Source: Mucidula mucida (lineage: Eukaryota; Basidiomycota; Agaricomycetes; Agaricales; Physalacriaceae). Taken from it: a DNA stretch of 64,000 nt. The notes beneath the pieces were generated by a model that worked only from the letters and a program-made list of their open reading frames with translations, ran no database searches and had not been told where the DNA came from. This document shows positions 45,345 through 57,845 of the stretch, in pieces (within the stretch, counting starts at the first letter, position 1; each line of letters opens with the position of its first letter). The stretch is taken from contig JADNYV010000008.1 of the NCBI GenBank assembly GCA_015501055.1, positions 248,001 through 312,000 on the forward strand, in the 5' to 3' direction. A program made the translations under genes and the position numbers.

Positions 45345-48187
45345 CGTACATGCACTTTGACGACTTTCCCGAGCTGTTCTGTTGGGATCGGGAGTAACCT
45401 TGGGCGCCCTTTGCAGGAGGGTTCGAGCTGGTCTTGCGAAAGGAACCGCCTCCCGAGGAGTTTGAGCCTCCCTAGAGCCGACGCTTCAGGCCCTCGACCT
45501 CGGCGTCTAGACGCGCGTCTCGGGCTTTCCTGGTCTCCTGCTCCGCTTTGCGCACCGAAATACGCCATCTTTCCTCCGACCAAGTTGACACGTCCACTCC
45601 GAAACGGGAGGTGAAGTGTTGTCTCATGACCCACTCCACGTAGAAGGTGACGGCTTTGAATTGCGTCTCGTCGGTCGCCTTCCTGAGGCATTTCACCCTC
45701 AGGCCTTCAAATTCGTCGGCGATCTCGTTGGCTCTCCTCGTGAGCCTGTACCCGACATTGTTCCTCGGCGGGTTGAAGTGTCTTCGCAGACCGTCAGTCA
45801 GGTTGGTCATACCCGCGAAGAAGGACCGGAATTGAGCTGAGTGTCGAGAACGACCTGCGCCTGCGTCGCGGACCATGCCAGTCCGCCGTCTTCGGTCACC
45901 GTCATCCTGCGCTGGTCTTTCCCCAACGGCCGGTTCCTGTCCCTCTCGCAGGTGTCCGGCGTGCACATAGCAATTGTAATGGGTTCCCTCCAACCGGTCT
46001 CCAGGTTCCTTTGGACCCACACTGGCAGCGCCCATTCGTCTTTGTGGTGAGCTTCATCCAAAGTGATCCTGCTCCTCTTGCTCTCGCCATCATCGAAGTT
46101 CTCCTCGCTTCGGTGGCGCTTGAGGGAGAACGGGCTGGAGAGCAGCAAAAGATGTTTCGTCCTCGATCTCAGCGGGGACGCTGGGGGATGGGGTGATCCG
46201 TCTTCTAGGTGGAAGGAGCTAACTCTCTTAGCCCTCTTCCTTTCCGGCCTGGCCAGGGTCTCGTCTGGCGCCGGAGAGTCGGGTAGACGCGTCCTTTTCG
46301 AGGACGGCTTCAGCGGCGACGCGGGGACCTTCTTGGAGATGATTCCGCTGATCTTGCGGTAGAGAGCCAGAGCGGACCTGGGGCTCAGACCCGGGACAGC
46401 GTCCTTCAGCTCGTCATGAAGGTCATCTCTAGACTCCACCATCTCCTTGGCGGCCTTCTTGTGAGCCTCCTCTAAACGGGCGAGCTCGGCGGCCTGTTTC
46501 TTTTCCTTCCGCCTTGCCTCCCGTACGGAGTCCGCGGCTGCCTGAAGTCGATCTTGCGCCTCCTGAAGTTCCGCCTGCATCGCCTCCTCTGCGCAAATGC
46601 TGGCAACCCTGTGGGCATCTAGCTCGTGTTCGGCTTTTGCACGCTTCTCGCGTTTCTTGCGCGCCTGACGTCTTGCCTCGTCCAAGTCCGAGAGCTCTTT
46701 GTCCTTGCCCTTGGCTACTCTCCGCAGCTCGGCCTGCTTCTCAGCCTCCCGTTCCTTGGAGATTCTATCCGCCTCCTCCTGAGCTTCTCTTGCGAGTCGG
46801 ATCGCCTTCGATCGCTCGAGTGCTACCCTGATCTCTTCTTTGGAAGCGGGTTTCTTCTGCGCGGGGAGGTCTTGGGGAGGCTGGTCATCCTCTGCGGGTG
46901 CTGGGGACGTCGGTTCTCCAGGAGCACCTTCGTCTCTGTCTGCCTCAGTGGGAGCGTCCTGGGGAGAGTCTTCATCACCCTCAGCCTCGGAATCCTCCAG
47001 CGACATCGCGTCGGGAGAGAGTTTCCCTCTCGAAGATCCCTGGGCTAAAGAGAGCTAGGTGAGGTTCGTCCTTGCGCCTTGGAAGGTATACTCACTGAAC
47101 ACCTTTCCCAGCGGCGACTTCGCTAGTCGACGACCTGCAGACTTCTTCAATTCTGCGAAGGTCTTCCTTGCTCCCCGAGACTTCTTCGCAACGGGGGCCG
47201 GGGCCGCCTTCTTCGACGACGAGGCGCGGGGCTGGTAGTCTGTATCCTTGGGGTTGTCCTCCGCGGCGTACTCCTCTTGCTGGATTTCGCGCGCGATGAC
47301 CTCGTCCATGGCCTGCGTGAGCTCAACGTCGTTCCACTCGCTGTTCCAGTCCACGTTGTCCTGGTCTGGTACTGGAAATTCGCGGTCAGCTCTCTGCTCC
47401 GCTCAACGTCTGTGACGACCTACTCTCTGAGTCGCCTCCTGCCTTGGCTCTCTTGGCTCTGGCATCCCTTGCCTTTGCGTCGCTCGCAGGCGCGTCTTTC
47501 GCCTTGGCCCTGTCCGCCCTGGCGTCTCTCGCCTTCGCGTCCTTGGCCTTCGCGTCTCCCGCGGTAGCCTCACCGGCTTGAGCGTCTCTTGCTGCGGCTT
47601 CTCTCGCCCTGGCGTCTCTCGCCGTGGCCTCTCTGGCCTTCGCCTCCCTGGCATTAGCGGCTCGCGCCCTTCGTCTCCATCTCCTCCGCGGTAGAGTCGC
47701 TATCCTCGGATATCGAGTCCTCCCCGGCTGGGATCGGCTTCGCCCACGAAGGCAGGTTTTCACGTCCTCGAGTTCTCCCACCGACGCCAGATGTCGCCGA
47801 CGGAGTTCTCGCGGGCACGAACCTAACCCTTGGAGCAGCTTCAGCGTCTCCCCGAGCGGCGGTGTGTCCAGCCCCCGACGCGTCTCCCGCGTTCTCCTGG
47901 GCTCCTCCTCCAAAATTGAGTTTCTTCCCGAGAGCGGCTGTCTTGGGCATCTCCGTCCTGCTGGCTGTGGAAATGGACTGGGGGTTGCTGGGCCGAGTAG
48001 GGAGCCGAGCGTTGGATTGCAACCGCTCGCCCCCGGAGGCTGCCTGCTTGCCCGCCTTTCGTAATTCGGCCGCATTTCGGTCGAGAGCCTTCGACAGGTC
48101 ATCGTCGTGGGAAAGCTTGCCTGTTGGGAGCCCGCTCTGTGCTCGTGTGAGCCTCTTCTGGGGCTGTTCGTCTTCGATACGGGCCAT
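45112..48187 (-). CDS. Gag-like protein of the retroelement (multi-exon, with frame changes)
   Basis: Structural protein. It begins MARIEDEQPQKRLTRAQSGL at 48187, continues through a Ser/Pro/Arg-rich part, a repetitive Ala/Arg/Asp region (47440-47680), then an exon with AMDEVIAREIQQEEYAAED, an intron near 47090, and a long charged coiled-coil exon (47006-45807: EAQEEADRISKEREAEKQAE, ARRQARKKREKRAKAEHELD). A capsid-like part follows in a shifted frame (MTNLTDGLRRHFNPPRNNVG, VKCLRKATDETQFKAVTFYV), and finally a zinc-knuckle-type block with Cys/His spacing in KFCFAWNHGKTCNRPGCG and FAHACGICGLSTHNSQTH. Frame changes near 47665 and 45830 are either decay, lost bases, or frameshifting. Gag-like role is inferred from position and the knuckle. 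Confidence 0.65.
47440..47680 (-). repeat. Coding tandem repeat, about 15-30 bp units
   Basis: Imperfect repeats coding A-R-E/D-A-K-A-R-D/E-A type units (for example AREAKAREATARDARAREAA) in the Gag-like frame. The unit resembles GCGTCTCTCGCC/GGCCTTC on the plus strand. Confidence 0.75.
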
Positions 48188-48408
48188 CTCGCTGAATAGC
48201 CGTGTGCCGCGCACGTAGAGGCGGCTGAAAGAACAGAAAAATGACTTGACGCGAGCGATTGAGCTTCGCTAGAATTGCTCGTTGAGTGTACGCGCAACTG
48301 TCACTGGTCGCGGTACGGAAGAAAGAGGCCACGGAGTCACGTGTCTTCTTCCGCGCGAAAACGCGCTCGGCTCCCGCTACCGGCATCAACCTCCGCCGAG
48401 CTTCAAGT

Positions 48409-49039
48409 TATAGCCGAGCGCTAACATCAATTTGTGGCCAACCTGTTCAGGTGTCTTCATGACCAACGTTCGCGGCCATTTCGCGAGGATCGACACACAC
48501 ACCTCAGCATGTTGCGCGACTCTGAAACCCTTTTTTGACGGCGCTTGAGAAAAACCGTATCCCGGGAGGCTCAGAGCTACGACATGAAAGCTAGGATGGT
48601 CGGGAGATACAGCCGTCAACAGCGGAAGGATTTTGGAAACTTCCAAAAAACTACCGGGCCCTAATAACGCGAACGTTGTGATTGAACGACGCGGGTAGCA
48701 CAGAATACACGACTTACAGCCATGCACGAACAAGAGTGGAATCGCATTCACAGCCTTGCTTGTCTGGTGCACGTAGTGAACGTTCAGCGTCTCAAAGCCG
48801 GCAACCTCAATGTCCCGAGTAAACTGAGGGAGTTCAGAGTTGAAAGTCGCTTCTTGAGCGCGCCAGTCGAAGCCGGTCTTCCAGTAGTCAACTAGACGGC
48901 GCATGTCTGCAAGCGGCGGGCCATAACATGTCCCAGAGTCTTCCAGCTCATCAGGAAAGACGCAGAGGTCGAGCTTGCGGCGAAGGAGGTCAATCTGATC
49001 GTCAGAAACCGTGATTTTGAATGGCTGCTCAGTCGACAT
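48409..49039 (-). pseudogene. Epoxide hydrolase EH3, 5' half (separated by the retrotransposon)
   Basis: The first exons of EH3. It starts MSTEQPFKITVSDDQIDLLR (49039) and reads [60 protein letters not shown], the HG-P-GSFLE loop across an intron, [17 protein letters not shown], then [12 protein letters not shown], where the retroelement begins. All of this is open, with normal introns. A TATATAA box lies at about 49080-49086. Since both halves are undamaged apart from the insertion, it was probably active until recently. Confidence 0.88.
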
Positions 49040-49079
49040 CGTAGATGTTCAGTGAGGTAAAGTTTAGAACCTCCTTCCA

Positions 49080-49086
49080 TTATATA
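49080..49086 (-). promoter_or_regulatory. TATA box of EH3
   Basis: TATATAA on the minus strand about 40 bases upstream of the EH3 ATG at 49039. Confidence 0.45.
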
Positions 49087-49575
49087 GCCTGGGTGAATTG
49101 GATGTCAGCAGGTGTGATAGTCTGAGTCAACGAGGAGAAACTTAGAAAGTTTCCACTTAGTAACAATTTCCTTAGTAATGATTATTACTAAGTGCATCCT
49201 ACGTCGGGATCAACTCAAAACGGGTTTCCCAACCCGACTCATGGACGGCCAATTGTCCGAAATTGGACAAGTCGGGCACTGGCAGTACAATTTATGGTGC
49301 ACATCCGAGCGGCGAGACCGATCTACGACAGGGTGTTCTATGGGTCCGTGGGTACCTCAGCAAGTACGGGCTTTCAGAATGGAGATGCTAGAGGCTTCAT
49401 GGTTTGCAAAACTTCGTTTTATACGTAACCTACAAGCTACATAGAACTACCTGCGTACAACAAACCCTAAAGAAGCTCTCAAGATTGAATATATGAATGC
49501 TATAGTAGCTTAAACGAGTGTGCAATGTGTGCTTATGACACCAACCTGAGTGGCGTCACGTCATGATACGCCCTC
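49087..49575. other. Intergenic stretch with a small palindrome
   Basis: No gene recognised. CTTAGTAAT and its reverse complement ATTACTAAG face each other over four bases at 49171-49192. Confidence 0.45.
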
Positions 49576-52015
<2,440 letters not shown>

Positions 52016-52560
52016 TGAGCGCGAACTGCTGAGGGCGGTGGCAGCGAGCGGGCAAGTTAAATACCAGCCAAGTCAGGTCCGTCTTGGTTTACAGTTGCAA
52101 ATTTAAGGAAAGACGGTTGAAATCAGAAGCGTTACTCATACACAGGCAGGCTCGAAGGCACATATTGGGAGTGACCATCTGGCACCATCGGCGATATTGT
52201 GGTGATATCTCGGTTTCCGGCGCCGCTGTCAGCCGGGTATTCGGCCCGTACCTCAGGCGATTGGAAGGTGGCGTCGAGTTTGTAACTCACTATTCAAAGA
52301 AAACCTTTACAATCCATAGTATCGTTGTTAAGACACCTTGATATTAGGCCTCCGGCGTTCAGAAACCCCCCCCCCCCCCCCCCCCAAATGCAGGTATTAC
52401 GCACTGCGCAGCCTTCCTCTTCAACGAAACCAAAAATCTGACGCGCCGAAGGAACCAGAAACGCCTCGACAGCTTTTGATTGGCCTTCGAGGTACATGAT
52501 TTTTTAGGGCGGCATCTGGGTGCCTGCTATGCATCATCACAAGTGGAATCCGGTCTAGAG
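52016..52560. other. Intergenic stretch containing a C20 homopolymer
   Basis: No exon recognised. It contains the carboxylesterase promoter and the C tract at 52366-52385. Confidence 0.4.
52366..52385. repeat. C20 homopolymer
   Basis: Twenty uninterrupted C residues on the plus strand in non-coding DNA. Confidence 0.95.
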
Positions 52561-53432
52561 TCAAGGTGCGCTGTTGCGGACGATGCCCTGCGATGTCAAC
52601 AGCTCGTCCGCTTCGTCCGCCCAGCGTGGCAAGGGCTTGAAAGGGATTGTTGAACAGGGGCAGGTGGGTGGCGGTCGAGCATTGTTGGAAATTTCGACCT
52701 TGAGCTCCGCCAACTCAATGATATGGACCTGGTTCCTCCCACAGTACTCCTGGTTCCTTTGAATTCCTCTCAAAGGTACACGGAAACCGTTCCTGTTCGT
52801 GAAAAGGACTTACCTGCAATTGACCGAACAGTGAATGTGGTACATTGAACATCCTGGTCTTCACCTCCTCAAGTTGGAAGCGTGAGCAATCGCGTGATCG
52901 GATGCTTAATCTACGCTGGGAACACACGGCAACTCCCACGGCAGCATCTGCCATCTCCCAAAGTCCACATTTTCCCAGCAACATGCAATTCCAAGCTCCA
53001 TCAATCACACGTCTGTGGACATGTCGGATCCATATGTTCGCACTAATGTAACTGGTGAGGTTTCGTGGAAGATATCTGTTCCGCGATGCAGATGTCGCGG
53101 TACAGAAGTTTAGGCTTGCCAGCGATCGATAGAGCTGTTTTTCGAGAGGAATACCAGGATTTGACGCGTCGACGAAACGTACAACGACGACGGGTGGATG
53201 CAGGTAAACGGTCGAGGTCGCAAAGGAAATAGCGCGTGGAAACGGGTGTGCATTCCCTGCAGGTCCTTAGGCACCGCCGGCGTTCTTCTCCATCTGGAAC
53301 AGAATCTCGTTTGGCGGATGCACGGCATCAATATGCCGTCATAGTCCAACCATCATAAGTATACCTGCGCACGCATGTAATTGAAACGTCTTTGTCCTTC
53401 TTTTCTTCAGCGGTACTCGTCATGGACAGGAC
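52561..53432 (-). CDS. Possible multi-exon gene of unknown family
   Basis: Low-confidence model. A possible start at 53432 gives MTSTAEEKKDKDVSITCVRR followed by a GT donor. Downstream pieces with a coding look are NEILFQMEKNAGGA, TSTVYLHPPVVVVRFVDASN, PLEKQLYRSLASLNFCTATS and RNRYLPRNLT, then QLEEVKTRMFNVPHSLFGQL near 52870 and CPCSTIPFKPLPRWADEADE near the stop at 52561-52563. The frames do not join cleanly (one stop inside the second piece), so this may be a pseudogene or I have the introns wrong. I do not recognise the family; a velvet-domain resemblance was considered and dropped. Confidence 0.3.
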
Positions 53433-55137
53433 CAGCATCTTCCGTATAATGTACGTAGCCCGTCGCCTCACTCGCCTCTGTTATGCATTTCTGCTTGACT
53501 ATCGATAAGCTCATTCTTCGGACAGATCATTCACTCTTGCTGGCGGGATGTCTTCCAAACTATTCCTGGGACGTACGCGCTGTACAGAAAACAATGGAAG
53601 GCGGGATCCATAAGCCCCGTCTGTTTTCTGTATGCGACCGTCCGATAGTGAGTTCTTCGAATGCATTGTCAGAATATCGAACTAAGGACCATCAGTATGT
53701 CGATAATATCTTTGGTCACGAACGGCATCGGTAGGCAGACAGCGACTTTCGACGCGTGAATGGTCACTCATCGTTCTCAAAATAGGCTTCTTTGGCAAAG
53801 ACTTCACGGACGCGTCATGTAAACGCTTCTACATGGTACCGAACGTGACAGCAAGTCAGTCCTATTCAACCGAGTATCGGAGCTTATTCTCACCGGATTT
53901 TAGTGCTCTCTGGCATGGCCGTGCAAGGGATCATCTTCATCAGGTAGTTGGACCTTTGGCGCCCAAGACCTCCCTGCTCACGTCTGATTTCAGGACATGG
54001 GCCATTTCTGGTCGTTCCGTTTGGGTGTTGAGGTTTCTTGCTCTCTTGTTGATCCTTGATTTTCCAGTATGGATGCTTCATTTTTAACGATGTCGATGTG
54101 CTCAATGCGTCTCACACAGGTACAGATATTTGGCATTGTATACCACCGTTCTGTGAGTGGTACCTGTTTACTCGCCTCAACGACGGAGGTACTTACCATT
54201 TTCCCCTCAGCCTCATGTCAACAATGTAAGCGATGTCATTTATGGGGTCCTTGTTGATAACTGATGCTTCTCATGTTCAGGGAAAGTATGTTTCTATGAA
54301 TTCTTGACCGTGTCACTTCTTCTGACATTGCATCGCAGCTGCAAGGCCAAGGTTCTTGTTCCCGGAGATGTGAGCCTTTCTGGACTTCCGCTATTCCCGC
54401 GCTCAACGTCCTAACAGCCCGATTGGAACATTGTGTATTACATCGCTCACCTTATATTCGACTGGGTTGCCTGTTTCATCGCGTCTTTCTGGCTTGTGTG
54501 GGGTTCCCGAATGAACCACACATTGTAAGTTCTGTACATTTCCCTTGAGAGTCCACTCATCCAGATACTCCCAGCAACTTATCAAAATTCATGAGGAAGG
54601 TCCTACGCCACGGTATCTTATACACCGCCGCAGTTTCGTTTGCCAACCTGTATGCTACCTTTCGCATCGAGGGCCGAATTCTTAACAGTCTATAGGTGGG
54701 TCGTTCTCGAGTTCACCGATGCAGTACGAACTGGAGTTGGTGCAACACTACCATTAGCAGTGATCATGATCTGTGGGTCCTTTTCAAAGCACGATTTAGC
54801 TGCCTGACCAAAGCTCGCAGGCGCCCAACACCTTGTACTCGGCACACAACGGCCCAACTCAGACCATCCGTCTACAAGCGAGTCGACGGGACGCGAACGC
54901 TCACGATCATTAGGTCAAAGTGGCGCTCGAGGACGGGGCTTCCCCTCGTTTGCTCATCGCTCAAGTCACAGCCACGTCACCGACGTCGAGTTGCAATCCT
55001 CTGGGGTGTTCGTGCTCACTGAGACCTACACACAACCGATCGACCGAGATCCAACAAAGAGCGCTGTCAATTTTGAGGCAGACTCGCACGACGACGATTC
55101 CGTGAAGCGCAAGCCTACTCCGGCAAGGAGCTTCTGA
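53422..55137 (+). CDS. Seven-TM-type membrane protein of a basidiomycete family
   Basis: Multi-pass membrane protein, function unknown. About ten exons can be chained in frame: MDRTSIFRI and ISFFGQIIHSCWRDVFQTIP, GTYALYRKQWKAGSISPVCF, YMSIISLVTNGIG, FFGKDFTDASCKRFYMVPNV, MLSGMAVQGIIFIR, SGRSVWVLRFLALLLILDFP, VQIFGIVYHRS, CKAKVLVPGDPDWNIVYYIA, HLIFDWVACFIASFWLVWGS, NLSKFMRKVLRHGILYTAAV and LEFTDAVRTGVGATLPLAVI. The hydrophobic segments suggest about seven helices. The C-terminal tail is Ser/Thr/Arg-rich, followed by an acidic stretch and PTPARSF, stop 55135-55137. The family is common in agaricomycetes, without a known role; a receptor-like protein is one guess. The first ATG overlaps the start of the unidentified minus-strand model. 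Confidence 0.75.
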
Positions 55138-55762
55138 AAATTCAGCAGCGCAAGTGAAGGGTTATATACTGGGATTTTGGGACTACTGGGTGTTGTTGTT
55201 TATGTAAGGATTATACCACTGAATTGTTCGTGTATGTGTGCATTATCGATACCAAAGAAGACATGTAGAATCTTGCAAGTTGTCTGCCTGAAATTAAGTT
55301 TTGGGCTGCATGTAAATGCCAATAGACATGGCGGATCCATGATACGGGCATCAGCAATGATCGGCATTGTTTTAGTTTCTCAGGATCAGATACGCCACAG
55401 GACCAGTACGTTAATGCCACTTGGAAACACTTTGCTCGCACGACCGGATGCTAAGCAAGGCCGGCGGCTCCAGCGTCTTTTCTCCCTTGCCGTAACAGTG
55501 AACATGAGGCTGGAAGCGGAAGGCAACCTTGAATTGTCCTCCTCGTGGTACTTGCCCTACATGGGGAACCCAGGCGCAGTATGAGTATCGAAACGATGGC
55601 GACGGTACCGGGTGCTGCCTGTCAATCTATGAAAAGCATTCATTTTACAGGTCCTCCTCCAACAGGAGTAAGTACAACACTATGTATGAACGTCGGGACC
55701 CGGCGGCTTGTGCACCGCCAAGAAGTCTATGATTGGGAAGTATATCCCTCGGTTACCGTTAC
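55138..55762. other. Convergent 3' intergenic region
   Basis: About 625 bases between two convergent genes; short frames only, nothing recognised. Confidence 0.35.
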
Positions 55763-57478
55763 CTAGATGAATGTCATCTCCTTTTTACGGTTCTTGGCAT
55801 ATACATCCTTGTACTTGTCCCAGATCCTGTTCAGGACGTTGAGCTGATATAAACAGATGCCACGTAAGAAATGTACCTCAGTAACTCCTCCGTGTACAAC
55901 TCGTGGATGCGAAGCACCTCGTCTTGGTCAGGATTCGGGTTCTTCGTGACGGAGATGGGTCGACCGACTGAAGTCTGCGAGTTAGCATGGCGCCTCTCCC
56001 TTCAAGGACACAAAATACGCACAAACAGTGTAAACCGGTGTTCTAAAAGGCAGAAGACCAGTTGTATCTGATGCACGATTAGCCGTCTGTGTCTCTCGAA
56101 TAGGCGAACGTACAATTCAGCATGCCGCGACCATGAATGATAGGTAGGGTGAATCCAAACATCGATTGAAACTTTTTCTGAAACTTGAATATCGGAGTAC
56201 CAGGCTCGTTGGGTAGTTGGTCGAACATCTAGCGCCCATCAGATTGTGTAAACAAATTCTTGGAAGCATACATCGTTTTCACCAAAGCTAAAGACCGGGA
56301 CCAAGGGAGCACTGTGAATGCGGGTGTTACGTTGATCATCAAGGCCAAACCTAGGTCTTACCCGTGTTGAATGGCGACTTTGATGAAGCCGAAGCTGGGA
56401 GCCACAATCACTACCACGAACAAATGCAGGAAACAGAGGAGGAATACCGTCTACGCAATGTCAGATCCGCAATCCCCGGTCGCGCGCTAAGACTTTCAGC
56501 TGCACCACCAACAACGATCGCAATGGACTGTCCGGGGCCACTCCTCAGGATGTAGTTGATTGAACGTTTACCGACGTCCGCGCAGCCCGTATAGAGTCCA
56601 ATGTCACGCCAGAACGGGAGTTTGAATTGAGTCGTAAGCGTGAGTAGATGGGGCACGACTCCGGGGAATGCCTTGGAGAATCCAGTACCTTTGAATCAAG
56701 TCAGTACAAGAGAGTAAGAACAACATGAGAACAGGCACACCTTCCGTCGCGAAAGTCGCGAATGCTCCCCTGTGTAACATGAATACTTTCTTGGTATTGT
56801 ATAACCTGGACCTACATTCCGATAATGCCTAGCTCGACGTCAACGCATGTTTATATAGTCTATGACTATAACCTACCATGAGGATGATACCCGAAAACAT
56901 AATTCTTCTCTGCCGGCAGATCGACTTCCTATATCTATCTTGAGCAAACGCGAAGCTGCACTCCTCGTGATGAACACTGACCTTTACAAGGCTATCACAC
57001 GAGTCAGTATAAGCATACATCTTGGATCTTTGATACGCACGTTATAGGGAAATACGCCGCATAATACATCCACCACGCGCAAGAACGGAACCAATTACTC
57101 GGGCGTCCTCCTTTCAGATAGCCCTTGTCAAGAAAGACGTGGATTTGGTACGCGATGAGAATAGGCCACAGAGCAGGAAAACAGCTGGACGCGCAAGTAC
57201 CGCACCGATCAGGACTGAGTTTAGTAGAAAATGCGGAGCCCACCATAAGAACATCCACAACGTCTGCGAGCCCCAGATGCCGATTGACCAGGCGGTAATG
57301 GCGGCCATCTGCATTCTGCGTTCAAGCGGCACATGGAGTGGTGCAAACCTATTGGAACGGTCAGAATTAGCCTTTTCCCAAAGCGTAGAAATCACTTGAA
57401 GTTTCGCTGAATGGCAGTTTTCAGCCATCCACCTTTCGCCTGCTTGCGAGGGAAAGCGTTCTGTGTAGTGGCCGTCAT
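55763..57478 (-). CDS. DGA1: Diacylglycerol O-acyltransferase type 2 (DGAT2)
   Basis: ER/lipid-droplet acyltransferase that makes triacylglycerol from diacylglycerol and acyl-CoA. Start at 57478 (MTATTQNAFPRKQAKGGWLK). Exons give FAPLHVPLERRMQMAAITAW, two N-terminal membrane segments (WGSQTLWMFLWWAPHFLLNS, LIGAVLARPAVFLLCGLFSS), the catalytic-type motif KNYVFGYHPHG (His-Pro-His-Gly) near 56885, the block TTQFKLPFWRDIGLYTGCAD, VGKRSINYILRSGPGQSIAI and VVGGAAESLSARPG, and later GENDMFDQLPNEPGTPIFKF; it ends RIWDKYKDVYAKNRKKEMTF at 55763. About nine short introns; no lesion seen. Length about 370 residues, normal for DGAT2. Confidence 0.92.
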
Positions 57479-57845
57479 CGTCGTGGATAAAGGGCAACCG
57501 GGAGCCCAGGACAATACAGTGGGGTGATGGTTTGGCAGAAACCCTCTCAGGACCGCGTTTGGATGGGGCAGAGTGAGCGTATCAAAAGTGCACGTGTTCG
57601 ACGATCAAAAGTAGATGCCGGATGGGTAGACGCGATAACCGGCAGTTCTTTCGACGAGCTGTCGTCCTCAACAACATGTACATTAATGCTGCTGAAGCTC
57701 AAAGGGACCGTTTACAGCAATGGAACGGCCGCCCCCGCAAAATAAAACACAAGGGGGATTCCTAGTGGCACCGTCCCGAGGTAGAACAAGTCAGTAAAAT
57801 ACAACAAGAGAACAACTCTACAGATAGGATTCTATATTTACATCT
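57479..57845. other. Intergenic stretch, nothing recognised
   Basis: About 365 bases between the DGAT2 start and the 3' end of the SAC3-like gene. Confidence 0.35.

Larger units (their letters stand above)
41463..48408 (-). mobile_element. Ngaro/DIRS-like tyrosine-recombinase retrotransposon (~6.9 kb)
   Basis: A complete-looking retroelement inserted in EH3, transcribed on the minus strand. Order 5' to 3': Gag with zinc knuckle (48187-45112), RT plus RNase H (45344-43251), tyrosine recombinase (42816-41725). No integrase of the LTR type and no aspartic protease were seen; the recombinase in place of an integrase defines the DIRS/Ngaro group. Boundaries come from the host gene: EH3 reading stops at CTCGGCTATAA (48409) and resumes at AGTACGGTAAG (41462), where EH1 has one continuous TATAATGAATATG. 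There is no clear target-site duplication, as expected for recombinase-mediated insertion. The terminal split direct repeats could not be defined by eye, so exact ends are approximate. Confidence 0.85.

Noticed and set aside
49171..49192. The small AT-rich palindrome as a MITE or terminator
   Set aside because: Nine-base arms only, with no flanking duplication and no relation to a transcript end.
52561..53432. A velvet-domain regulator
   Set aside because: The PPVVVVRF peptide is suggestive, but the family's FFxFxDLSVR block is absent from every frame.
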